The notes beneath the pieces were generated by a model. That model was not told where the DNA came from, did no database searches, and saw nothing but the letters and a program-made list of their open reading frames with translations. A stretch of DNA of 60,162 nt from Streptomyces sp. CC208A. Lineage in GTDB: Bacteria; Actinomycetota; Actinomycetes; Streptomycetales; Streptomycetaceae. This document shows, in pieces, positions 24,334 to 32,610 of this stretch. Numbering within the stretch: the first letter of the stretch is position 1; every line of letters starts with the position of its first letter. A program made the translations under genes and the position numbers. The stretch is from assembly GCF_030010625.1 (NCBI RefSeq), contig NZ_JASCXN010000041.1:1-60162 (forward strand). The letters are read 5' to 3'.

Positions 24334-26301
24334 TCACGGCCGGAGCACCGCCACGCCGTAGCGGCCGAGGGTGACCCGGTCGGTGACGGACGTGCCCGTG
24401 AGGAGATCGTGGTGGGTGCCGGGCACCTCGACGGTCACCGGTTCGCGGCCGTGGTTGAGCACGAACAGCGCCTCGCCCCGGCGGACGGCCTCGACCTGCT
24501 CGGGGAGGCCGTCGAGCACCGGCCGGACGCCCGCGGCGGAGGCGATCCGGGCCAGCAGGTCGCGCAGCGCCTCCGGTTCGGGGAGCGTGGAGACGTACCA
24601 GGCCCGGCCCTTGCGCAGGACGGCGGGCAGTCCGTCGAGTTCGCCGCCCTTGTACGGCACGGTCTCGTCGGCGGAACCGTCGGCCTCCAGCTCCTCCGAC
24701 CACAGGGACGCCGTGAAGCCCTCGCAGGTGACGGTCTCCCCCGCGTCCAGCGGCCACCACTCGTGCAGGGTGCGGATGCCGAACAGCTCGCGCAGCCGGG
24801 GATCCATGCCGCCGGCGCGGACCCGGTCGTCCTCGTCGGCGACGCCGGTCTGGAAGCCGCAGACGAGGGTGCCGCCCCTGCGGACATGGGCGAGGAGCCG
24901 GTCGATCGCCGCGTCGGTGAGAGCGTAGAGCTGCGGCACGACGACCACGGAGTACGGCGTCAGGTCGTGCTCGGGGTGGGCGAAGTCGGTGGTGAGGTGC
25001 GCCTGCCAGAGGGCTCGGTGCCAGGCGCGCAGGACGTCCGGGTAGTCCACCTGCCCTGACAGGCGGCCGTCCTGGGCACCGGCCCACCAGGAGTCCCAGT
25101 CGTGCAGGATCGCGATGTCCGCGGTGATGGTCCGGCCGGCCGTCCCGGCGGCGATCCGCTCCAGCTCCGCGCCGAGCCGCTTGACCTCCTGGTACGTCCG
25201 GCCCTCCTCCCCGGCGTGGCTGACCATGCCGGAGTGGAACTTCTCCGCGCCCTGCCGGGACTGCCGCCACTGGAAGTAGCAGACGGCGTCGGCACCCCGG
25301 GCCACGGCCTGCAGGGACCAGAGCCGGTTGAGGCCCCGGGGCTTGGGGTGGTTCACTCCCCGCCAGTTGACGGGCCCGGCGGCCTGCTCCATGAGCATCC
25401 ACGGCCCGCGCGCCTGGGAGCGGGTCATGTCCTGGACGAGGGCGCCGCTCTGGGCGCCCAGCGGGTCGCGCGGATCCGGGTAGATGTCGACGGAGACCAC
25501 GTCCTCCTCCTCGGCCCAGCGCCAGGCGTCCTGGCCCGTCCACAGCGGCATGAAGTTGGTGGTGACCGGGATGTCCGGGGTGTGGCGGCGGACGATGTCC
25601 CGCTCGGCGGCGTAGCACTCCAGGAGCATGTCGGAGGTGAAGCGCCTGAAGTCGAGGACCTGGGTGGGGTTGCGCAGGTAGTGGGGCAGGCGGGGCGGCA
25701 GGATGCCGTCCCAGGTGTCGTAACCCTGGCTCCAGAAGGCGGTGCCCCAGGCCTCGTTGAGGGCGGTCAGGGTGCCGTACCTCTCGCGCAGCCAGCGGCG
25801 GAAGGCCGCCGCGGCCTCGTCGCCGTAGTCGAAGGTGCAGTACTCGTTGTTGATGTGCCACATCGTCAGCGCCGGGTGGCCGGCGTAGCGGGCGGCGAGG
25901 TCCTCGGTGATGGCGGCGGCGTAGCGCCGATAGGTGGCGCTGGAGGGCGAGAAGTGCTGCCGGCCGCCCCACCATTCGGTGCGGCCGTCCTCGGTGACGG
26001 GCAGGGTGTCCGGGTGGAGTCGGCCCATCCAGGGCGGGGGCGAGGCGGTCGGGGTGGCGAGGACGACGCCGATGCCGTTGTCGTGCATCAGGTCCATCAC
26101 CGTGTCGAGCCGGCCGAACTCCCGGGCGCCCGGCTCCGGTTCCAGCGTCGACCAGGAGAAGACGCCGAGGGTGACCGAGTTGACCCCGGCCGCTTTCATC
26201 AGCCGTACGTCCTCGTGCCAGGTCTCCTCGGGCCACTGCTCCGGGTTGTAGTCGCCGCCGAAGAGGAGGCGGCCGCGGGTCGCATCGCTCAGGCCGGGCA
26301 T
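24334..26301 (-). CDS. GH42 beta-galactosidase
   Basis: 655 residues, no signal peptide. The clan A barrel begins FGGDYNPEQWPEETWHED. The acid/base is Glu153 in WHINNEYC and the nucleophile Glu305 in MLMEQAAGPVNW. The trimerisation domain (SVVVVPQLYALTDAAIDRLL) and C-terminal beta domain (GTHHDLLTGTSVTDRVTLG) are complete. It would remove beta-galactosyl groups from imported oligosaccharides, such as xyloglucan side chains. Its ATG shares one base with the GH74 stop (TGATG). It is the last gene of the ABC-GH74-GH42 operon, and a separate decayed GH42 lies at 35394. Confidence 0.93.
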   Translation of the reverse strand: MPGLSDATRGRLLFGGDYNPEQWPEETWHEDVRLMKAAGVNSVTLGVFSWSTLEPEPGAREFGRLDTVMDLMHDNGIGVVLATPTASPPPWMGRLHPDTLPVTEDGRTEWWGGRQHFSPSSATYRRYAAAITEDLAARYAGHPALTMWHINNEYCTFDYGDEAAAAFRRWLRERYGTLTALNEAWGTAFWSQGYDTWDGILPPRLPHYLRNPTQVLDFRRFTSDMLLECYAAERDIVRRHTPDIPVTTNFMPLWTGQDAWRWAEEEDVVSVDIYPDPRDPLGAQSGALVQDMTRSQARGPWMLMEQAAGPVNWRGVNHPKPRGLNRLWSLQAVARGADAVCYFQWRQSRQGAEKFHSGMVSHAGEEGRTYQEVKRLGAELERIAAGTAGRTITADIAILHDWDSWWAGAQDGRLSGQVDYPDVLRAWHRALWQAHLTTDFAHPEHDLTPYSVVVVPQLYALTDAAIDRLLAHVRRGGTLVCGFQTGVADEDDRVRAGGMDPRLRELFGIRTLHEWWPLDAGETVTCEGFTASLWSEELEADGSADETVPYKGGELDGLPAVLRKGRAWYVSTLPEPEALRDLLARIASAAGVRPVLDGLPEQVEAVRRGEALFVLNHGREPVTVEVPGTHHDLLTGTSVTDRVTLGRYGVAVLRP

Positions 26302-28526
26302 CAGACGGGCTCCCCGTACTGCACGCCGCGCCCGTTGGTGCCGAGGTAGACCCGGCCGTACACGCGCGGATCGCCGGTGACGACCCGGCCGATCCAGCCC
26401 CACTGGTGCTGGTCGTCGTTGATCCGCACCCAGCTCCTCGCCTCGTCGTCGGAGCGGTGGACGGCGTTGAAACCGTCGGTCGCGCCGACCATGTAGATCG
26501 CCGGGTAGGTGGCGCCCGGGGCGGCCTTGCCGAAGCCCAGGGTGTGCGAGGACCGGCAGCTGCCGACCCTGGTGAAGGTGGCGCCGCCGTCGGTGGAGCG
26601 GTACAGCCCGGCCTCCTTCGCGCTGAGCCACAGGTCACCGGAGCGTCCCGGTGCCGCGGTCAGCTGGAACTGCGCGTCGCCCGAGGGCAGGCCGGTGGCC
26701 GTGACGGTGAAGGTCAGGCCGCTGTCGGTGCTGGCGTGGACCGCGCCGGCGGTCGTGTCGTAGGCGTAGAAGCGCGTCGGGTCCGCGGGGTCCGCGACCA
26801 GGACGGCACCCTTCGGGACGGAGGTGGCCTCGGACCAGGTGGCGCCGTTGTCCGTCGAGCGGTACGCCGGGTTGACGGTGCCGTTCGAGGACCCGAGGGA
26901 CCACAGGAGCACACTGCCGTCGGCGTTGGTGACGATCGGGCCGGGCGCGTCCTTGGCGGCGGCCGGCTGTGACGCGAAGGGCGACCAGCTCTGTCCGCCG
27001 TCGTTCGACCAGGCGCCGTTGGCGCTCCCGCTCCAGCCGGTGCGCACGACGTACGAGGGTCGGGCCGCGGCCTGGGCGAGCCCCGTCGTCGAACCGAACA
27101 CGGGGTTCGACGCCATGCCGCGCGAGGGGGATGCCGTGAGCGACTCGTGGTACATCACGCCGATGTCGCCGTTGCCGCTGATCAGATGCGCCTCTCCGAC
27201 CGGCGGCGAGATCAGGTGGAGGACGGCGGTCTCCTCCAGGCCGCGGATCTGCGGTGCCCAGTGCCTGAGGTCGCGCGTGCCGTACAGGGTCGCGCCGGTG
27301 CCGTAGACGACGTGCCGGGAGTCGAACGGATCGAGGCCGAGGGCCTGGATCCACCAGCCGAACTTGGGCTTGTCCTCGCCCCACTTGAGGTAGGGGGTCT
27401 CGGAGACGTCGAGGACGGCCTCGTCCTTCAGGGACGTCCAGGTGCGGCCGCCGTCGGTGGAACGGAAGACGGTGTCGATCTCGGACCAGCGGTTGTTGGT
27501 GGACACGACCAGCGTCCCGGGCCGGCGGGCGTCGACGGCGACGCCGCCGTAGCCGAAGGCGTCGGTGCCGCCGTCGCCCGTCACCCCGCCGGGCTTCACG
27601 GGCGTGACCTCGGTCCACTTCCCGTTCGTCGTCGACAGCTTGTGCACGCTGCCGTCGGACTGGCCGTTGGGGCCGGGGGCGTTGGCGTACGTCACGTACA
27701 GCTCGCGGGTGAGGCGATCGTAGGCGGCCCGGATCGGCACCCTGGCGGCGGTGCCGGTCGGCTGTCCGGGGACGGGCTCCCAGGTCCTTCCGTCGGACGT
27801 GCGGTACAGGTTGGGGTGGTCGGCGGTGCCGTCGGAGTCGCCCCAGCCGGCGTAAACGGTACGGCCCGCGGCGACCAGGAGGGTGATGCCCTGGCCGGTG
27901 GCGCTCGGGGTGGCCGGGAAGTCCGCGGGCTGCCAAGTCGCGCCTCGGTCGGTCGACTTGAGCAGCCCGTCGTGCCGGGTGCCGAGCCACAGCGTGTCGC
28001 AGTCCCGCGGGTCGACCAGGAGCCGTTCACCGCATCCGCGCCCGTCCTCGTTGGCCCCGAGCTTCACGGTGAGGTCCGTGCGCTCCCAGGTGGCGCCCCG
28101 GTCCTCGGACCGCAGCACGGCGCCGTTGCCGGCCCAGGGCTGCGTGTACGTGCCCAGGGCCAGGTACAGCCGGTTCCGGTGGGCCGGGTCGACGGCCATG
28201 GCCTCGACGCCGAGGAGGTTCCAGTCGTCCCAGCCGAGGTGGTCGGTCAGCGGGATCCAGCGGTCGGTGCGGTCGTCCCAGCGGTAGGCACCCCCGATGT
28301 CGGTCCTGGCGTAGGCGAGCCCTCGTACCGACGGGTGGAACAGCACACCGCTGATGAATCCGGTGCCGCCCATGGCGACGCCGCGCCACCGGTAGCCGCT
28401 CTCGGCGACGGACGAGGGGGCGGCAACGGCCCGCGCCTGCCCCGAAACCGCGGGCAGGGAGACGACCGCGGCGGCGGCAGCGGAACCGGCGAGAACGGAG
28501 CGCCTGCTGAGGTGGAACGTGCTCAT
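26301..28526 (-). CDS. Secreted GH74 xyloglucanase (endo-beta-1,4-glucanase)
   Basis: 741 residues. A twin-arginine signal (SRRSVLAGSAAAAAVVSLP) is followed by two seven-bladed propellers. Asp-box-like repeats are plentiful (RSEDRGATWER, KSTDRGATWQP, RSTDGGRTWTS, RSTDNGATWSE, RSTDGGATFTR). The opening YARTDIGGAYRW carries catalytic Asp76, and GWWIQALGLDPFDSRHVVYGTGATLYGT is a hallmark of the family. GH74 enzymes cleave the xyloglucan backbone outside the cell. There is no carbohydrate-binding module after the propellers. It is encoded 98 bases downstream of the permease genes and overlaps GH42, tying extracellular attack, uptake and side-chain trimming into one operon. Confidence 0.93.
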   Translation of the reverse strand: MSTFHLSRRSVLAGSAAAAAVVSLPAVSGQARAVAAPSSVAESGYRWRGVAMGGTGFISGVLFHPSVRGLAYARTDIGGAYRWDDRTDRWIPLTDHLGWDDWNLLGVEAMAVDPAHRNRLYLALGTYTQPWAGNGAVLRSEDRGATWERTDLTVKLGANEDGRGCGERLLVDPRDCDTLWLGTRHDGLLKSTDRGATWQPADFPATPSATGQGITLLVAAGRTVYAGWGDSDGTADHPNLYRTSDGRTWEPVPGQPTGTAARVPIRAAYDRLTRELYVTYANAPGPNGQSDGSVHKLSTTNGKWTEVTPVKPGGVTGDGGTDAFGYGGVAVDARRPGTLVVSTNNRWSEIDTVFRSTDGGRTWTSLKDEAVLDVSETPYLKWGEDKPKFGWWIQALGLDPFDSRHVVYGTGATLYGTRDLRHWAPQIRGLEETAVLHLISPPVGEAHLISGNGDIGVMYHESLTASPSRGMASNPVFGSTTGLAQAAARPSYVVRTGWSGSANGAWSNDGGQSWSPFASQPAAAKDAPGPIVTNADGSVLLWSLGSSNGTVNPAYRSTDNGATWSEATSVPKGAVLVADPADPTRFYAYDTTAGAVHASTDSGLTFTVTATGLPSGDAQFQLTAAPGRSGDLWLSAKEAGLYRSTDGGATFTRVGSCRSSHTLGFGKAAPGATYPAIYMVGATDGFNAVHRSDDEARSWVRINDDQHQWGWIGRVVTGDPRVYGRVYLGTNGRGVQYGEPV

Positions 28527-28624
28527 GACATACCTTCCTGACGAAAGGGGGAGATCGAGCGGGGATCAGGGGCGCGGGGCCGTGTCGGTGTGCGGCTCCG
28601 TCGCGCGGGCGCGACCAGAGGGCG

Positions 28625-29551
28625 TCAGCCCTTGACGGCGCCCGTGAGCATGCCCTTCTTGAAGTGCCGCTGGACGAACGGGGAGGCCACCGCGACCGGG
28701 ATCAGCGCGAGGACCATGACGGCCATCTGCAGTCCCAGGGAGGAGAGTTGGCCGGTGCGGACCGCCTGCTGGAGGCCGGTCGGTGCCTCGGTGTTCTTCT
28801 GGACCAGCTGGATGAGCACGTTCTGCAGCGGCATCATCTCCTGGTCGCTGAGGTAGATGGACGCGTTGAACCAGGCGCTCCAGTACCCGACGGCGTAGAA
28901 CAGCGAGATGACGGCCAGCACCGCGCGCGACAGCGGCATGATGATGGTCAGCAGGATGCGTATCTCACTGGCCCCGTCGATGCGGGCGGACTCGGTGAGT
29001 TCGGGTGAGATCCCCATGAAGAAGGCCCGCAGGACGAGGATGTTGAAGACACTGACGGCACTCGGCAGGATCAGCGACAGATAGGTGTCGGTGAGGCCCA
29101 GCGACTGCACCAGAAGGTATGTCGGAATGAGGCCGGCCCCGAAGAACATGGTCGCCATGATGGCCATCAGGAAGAACCGATGGCCCAGACTCCCCGGCCG
29201 CGACAGGCCGTAGGCCGCAAGGACCGACACCGCCATCGAGAACAGCGTGCCGAAGAGCGTGACACCGACCGAGACCATGATCGCCCGGCTGACCTGGCCA
29301 CCGCTGAGCAGTTCCGTGTAGTTGACGAAGGTGATGCCCTCGGGGATCACGACGAGGCCGCCTGCCCGGTCGATCACGGGTTTGGGTGAGAGGCTGGTGA
29401 CGATCACGATCCACAGCGGGCCGAGCACCCCCAGGCAGCAGAGCACGAGGAAGCCGCCCTTGGCGGTGAGTCCCGCCTTGCTCGGCGGCTCCTCCCACAC
29501 AGGGCGGGCGGGAGCCTTGAGGCTGCGGACGAGCTGCGTGTTGAGGCTCAC
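28625..29551 (-). CDS. Carbohydrate ABC transporter permease 2 (YtcP/LplC-like)
   Basis: 308 residues with six membrane segments. The EAA loop that contacts the ATPase reads ELTESARIDGASEIRILLTIIMP. The region MFFGAGLIPTYLLVQSLGL and the tail YLSDQEMMPLQNVLIQLV are typical of YtcP-type permeases. It starts at GTG 29551 overlapping the stop of permease 1 (GTGA). It works with permease 1 and the Tat lipoprotein to import oligosaccharides. The operon has no ATPase, so a shared MsiK-type protein encoded elsewhere is expected. Confidence 0.9.
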   Translation of the reverse strand: MSLNTQLVRSLKAPARPVWEEPPSKAGLTAKGGFLVLCCLGVLGPLWIVIVTSLSPKPVIDRAGGLVVIPEGITFVNYTELLSGGQVSRAIMVSVGVTLFGTLFSMAVSVLAAYGLSRPGSLGHRFFLMAIMATMFFGAGLIPTYLLVQSLGLTDTYLSLILPSAVSVFNILVLRAFFMGISPELTESARIDGASEIRILLTIIMPLSRAVLAVISLFYAVGYWSAWFNASIYLSDQEMMPLQNVLIQLVQKNTEAPTGLQQAVRTGQLSSLGLQMAVMVLALIPVAVASPFVQRHFKKGMLTGAVKG

Positions 29552-30600
29552 TTCTTGTACACCCCCTGCTCGCCCAGCAGGTGCGCGAACTTGTTCGCGC
29601 CCAGGACGAGACAGACTCCGATGAGTCCCTTGGCCAGGCCGACCGCGGCCGCGTAGCTGAAGTCGCCGTTCTGGATGCCCATGTTCCACACGTAGGTGTC
29701 GAGGACCTCGCTGGCCCCCGCGCCGACCGCGTACCGCTGGAGCAGGAACTGCTCGAACCCGACGCTCAGCGCGTCGCCCACCCTGAGGACGAGGAGCAGG
29801 GCGATCACCGGGCGCAGCGCGGGCAGCGTGACGTGCCACATGCGTCGCCAGCGCCCCGCTCCGTCCATGGCGGCGGCCTCGTACAGGTCGGTGCTGACGG
29901 CGGACAGCGCCGCGAGGAAGACGATGATCCCCCAGCCGGCGTCCTTCCACACGGCCTGCGCGGTGACCAGGTACTTGAAGAGGTCCGCGTCGGTCATCAG
30001 GTCGAAGCCGCTCCACCCGTGCTTCTCGAGGGTCTGCGCGATGATGCCCGCGCCGCCGAGGACCTGCTGGAACACGGTGACCACGAGGACCCACGAGAAG
30101 AAGTGCGGCAGATACATGATCGCCTGTGCCACGGCCCGCACCCGGGGCCGGATCACGCTGTTGATGACCAGCGCGAGGGCGATGGGGACGGGGAAGAACA
30201 GCACCAGTTGGAGCACGAACAGGACAATGGTGTTCTTCGCGGCGCTCCAGAACAGAGGGTCGTCGAGCATCCGCGAGAACTGCTCCACGCCCACCCACGG
30301 GCTGTGGAAGATCGCCGTGACGCCGTTGCTGGAGACGTACGGGTCGTACTCCTGGAAGGCGACGACGTTGCCGAGCAGCGGGACGTAGTTGAAGAGCAGA
30401 AGCAGCCCGATGACGGGCAAGGTCATCAGGATGAGCGGGCGGTCGCGGCGCCACCGGACCCGCAAGGGGACCTTGCCCGCCTTGCCGGCCCTGCGCGGCA
30501 CTCTCTCCTTCACGGTGGCCGCGGTGACCCCGGCCCCCGGCTCTTCGACGGCCGCGACGGGACGCGTCCCGTCGGGCCTGCTCCCGGCCGTGACGGACAT
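29548..30600 (-). CDS. Carbohydrate ABC transporter permease 1 (LplB/YtcO-like)
   Basis: 350 residues: a Pro/Arg-rich cytoplasmic N-terminus of about 55 residues, then six helices. The family phrase FNYVPLLGNVVAFQEYDPY follows the first helix, and the EAA loop is LYEAAAMDGAGRWRRMWHVTLPAL. The long N-terminal extension is usual in this subfamily. The start at ATG 30600 overlaps the SBP stop (TGATG type). Together with its partner it forms the channel. Confidence 0.9.
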   Translation of the reverse strand: MSVTAGSRPDGTRPVAAVEEPGAGVTAATVKERVPRRAGKAGKVPLRVRWRRDRPLILMTLPVIGLLLLFNYVPLLGNVVAFQEYDPYVSSNGVTAIFHSPWVGVEQFSRMLDDPLFWSAAKNTIVLFVLQLVLFFPVPIALALVINSVIRPRVRAVAQAIMYLPHFFSWVLVVTVFQQVLGGAGIIAQTLEKHGWSGFDLMTDADLFKYLVTAQAVWKDAGWGIIVFLAALSAVSTDLYEAAAMDGAGRWRRMWHVTLPALRPVIALLLVLRVGDALSVGFEQFLLQRYAVGAGASEVLDTYVWNMGIQNGDFSYAAAVGLAKGLIGVCLVLGANKFAHLLGEQGVYKK

Positions 30601-32276
30601 CAGTTGCCGCTGCCGTTCTTGTCGAGGAGCTCCTTGTACCAGTCGCGCAGCTTGTCGCCGCCGGAGGACTTCCAGGTGGAGATGGCCTGCTGGATGTCGG
30701 AGAGCTTCTTGTTGCCGCGCACGAAGTCGATCTCCAGCTGCTCGAACTGGCTGGAGAGGGTGGCGTATCGGGTCGGCTCGACGATGTTCATGCCGTAGGT
30801 GGACGTCTTCTTGACGAAGGCGCCCTGCCGCTGCTGCCACTCGACCTGCATGCGGGTGATGTCGGGGAGGTCGGGGTGGGCGGTGTAGGGAGCCGGGGCC
30901 GCCAGCAGCACCCAGGCGTTGTTCACCTCCTGGATACCCCGGTCGTTCTTGACCGGGGCGCCGTTCTCGACGGTGTAGTGGGTGCCCTCGACGCCGTAGT
31001 CGACGAACATCCGCTCCTTGGTGCCGTAGGGTGCCGCCGCGAAGTTGGCGGCGGCCAGCGCGTTCTCGACGATCTCCTTCGAGGCGTCCTTGCGGATCAT
31101 CGACCAGATGGCGGCGGGCTGGCCGGCGTACAGCGTCGGGCTGCCGCCGTCGGCGCCGAAGTAGTCCATGCCGTGGGTCTCGAACTCCGGGTTGGACCGG
31201 GCCTGTTCGGCGGTCTGGCCGTACCAGGAGGACATGTCGTTGTTGTAGACCAGGATCTGCCCGGAGGTGAACCGCTGGCTCGGGTCGCCCGTGATCGCCT
31301 TGTCGTCGGGATGGACGACGCCCGCGGCGAACAGCTTGCGGACCCACTCCAGGTGTTCGAGGTACTCGGGGTGCTCGATGCGGTACGTCAGTTTGCCGTC
31401 GTCCCCGATGTTCCAGCCGAGCGACCCGGCGGGGAGGACACCGAAGATGCCTGCCGCCGACCACCTCATGTCGCCACAGGCCCACACCTTGGCCTTGGCG
31501 CTGGTGGCCTCCTTGGCCCAGCTGAGGAACTCGTCGGCCGACTTGGGAACGGTGTAGCCCTTCTTGTCGAAGACGTCCTTGCGGTAGAAGGGGACGATGC
31601 CGGGCACGGCGGCCGCGGGCATCGGAATTCCGCGGAGCGCGCCACCGAAGATGCTCATGCGCCAGGAGTCGGTCGGGATCGCGGCCAGGTTCGGGTACTT
31701 CTTGACCTTGTCGCCCGCCAGGTAGGGACCGAGGTCCATGAACTTCGCGGTGACCGCGCTCGAGATCTTGCCGACCAGCTCCCAGTTCGGCACGACCACC
31801 ATGTCGGGTATGGAGCTGGAGGCGAGAACGGCACCGAGCTTCTCACCGTAGGTCATGCCGTTCTGGTTCTGCCAGGTGATCTTGGTGCCCGCCGCGGCGT
31901 CGAGCGCCGTGTAGTACGCGCAGTCGGGCTTCGGCGGGGTGCCCCAGAGCGGGGCCATGATCTCGAGGGGAGCGCCGGTGCCGAGCTTGGTCGGGACCGA
32001 GGAGGCGAGGGTCGCGAGGTCGACCTTGCTGGTGTAGCCCGCCGACGAGCCGTTCTTCGACGGAATGTCCGGCTGGGCGACCGTACTGGCGACATAGGTC
32101 GGCAGCAGCTTGTCCGCGTCCTTGCCCGACGTGGCGCCCTCTCGCGACCCGCCGCTCTCCGCATCACTGCAGGCGGTGAGGAGCGGCATTCCCCCGGCCA
32201 CCGCTGCGGTGACGACCGCCGCGGAGGCGAGGAAGCTTCTCCGGCTCAGTCCGGAGGAGGCGGCATTCGGCGTCAT
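30600..32276 (-). CDS. Tat-exported lipoprotein, oligosaccharide-binding (LplA/YtcQ-like)
   Basis: 558 residues, larger than most sugar-binding proteins but normal for the LplA/YtcQ group. The signal peptide has both a twin-arginine motif (LSRRSFLAS) and a lipobox (LLTACSD), so it is folded before export and then lipidated. The mature domain shows the cluster pattern ITWQNQNGMTYGEKLGAVLAS, VPFYRKDVFDKKGY and FVDYGVEGTHYTVENG. Known relatives bind pectin- or hemicellulose-derived oligosaccharides. It starts at ATG 32276; a GTG seven codons upstream is possible. A regulon operator lies 120 bases upstream. It is first in the operon with two permeases, GH74 and GH42. Confidence 0.9.
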   Translation of the reverse strand: MTPNAASSGLSRRSFLASAAVVTAAVAGGMPLLTACSDAESGGSREGATSGKDADKLLPTYVASTVAQPDIPSKNGSSAGYTSKVDLATLASSVPTKLGTGAPLEIMAPLWGTPPKPDCAYYTALDAAAGTKITWQNQNGMTYGEKLGAVLASSSIPDMVVVPNWELVGKISSAVTAKFMDLGPYLAGDKVKKYPNLAAIPTDSWRMSIFGGALRGIPMPAAAVPGIVPFYRKDVFDKKGYTVPKSADEFLSWAKEATSAKAKVWACGDMRWSAAGIFGVLPAGSLGWNIGDDGKLTYRIEHPEYLEHLEWVRKLFAAGVVHPDDKAITGDPSQRFTSGQILVYNNDMSSWYGQTAEQARSNPEFETHGMDYFGADGGSPTLYAGQPAAIWSMIRKDASKEIVENALAAANFAAAPYGTKERMFVDYGVEGTHYTVENGAPVKNDRGIQEVNNAWVLLAAPAPYTAHPDLPDITRMQVEWQQRQGAFVKKTSTYGMNIVEPTRYATLSSQFEQLEIDFVRGNKKLSDIQQAISTWKSSGGDKLRDWYKELLDKNGSGN

Positions 32277-32391
32277 TGCGTCAACCCTTCGTGGCACACC
32301 TGGACACCCGGCGGTGGGCTGTCGGCTGCGGTGTCGTGACTGGAACTGGCTGAGCTGAAAGCGGACATCCGACCACTGCGGCGCGATGCGC

Positions 32392-32409
32392 AGTCGAAGC
32401 GCTTCGATG
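32392..32409. promoter_or_regulatory. LacI-type operator upstream of the ABC-GH74-GH42 operon
   Basis: AGTCGAAGCGCTTCGATG, core at 32396-32405, lies 120 bases before the binding-protein start. The 334-base spacer between this operon and the divergent GH3 pseudogene holds two operators 169 bases apart. Confidence 0.85.
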
Positions 32410-32560
32410 TTGCAGTGAGGTTAAGTGAACACCCATGGACGCACAAGAGTTGCTTCCAAGATTCCCCCGAGGGACGGGAGTCGACTCGTGGCCACCCTCT
32501 GCCCGCCCTGGTTGATGCGACGGTGCTGGTCTCTTGACACTTGCCCTGGGGTCTGATGGG

Positions 32561-32578
32561 CATCGAAGCGCTTCAAGC
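32561..32578. promoter_or_regulatory. LacI-type operator upstream of the GH3 pseudogene
   Basis: CATCGAAGCGCTTCAAGC, core at 32565-32574, lies 37 bases upstream of the old GTG start, the same position as in the intact GH3 paralogue. A TTGACA hexamer at 32534 could be its -35 element. The site is intact although the gene is broken. Confidence 0.85.
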
Positions 32579-32610
32579 GTGCCCGCCGCTCCACCTCAAG
32601 GGGATCCCAC

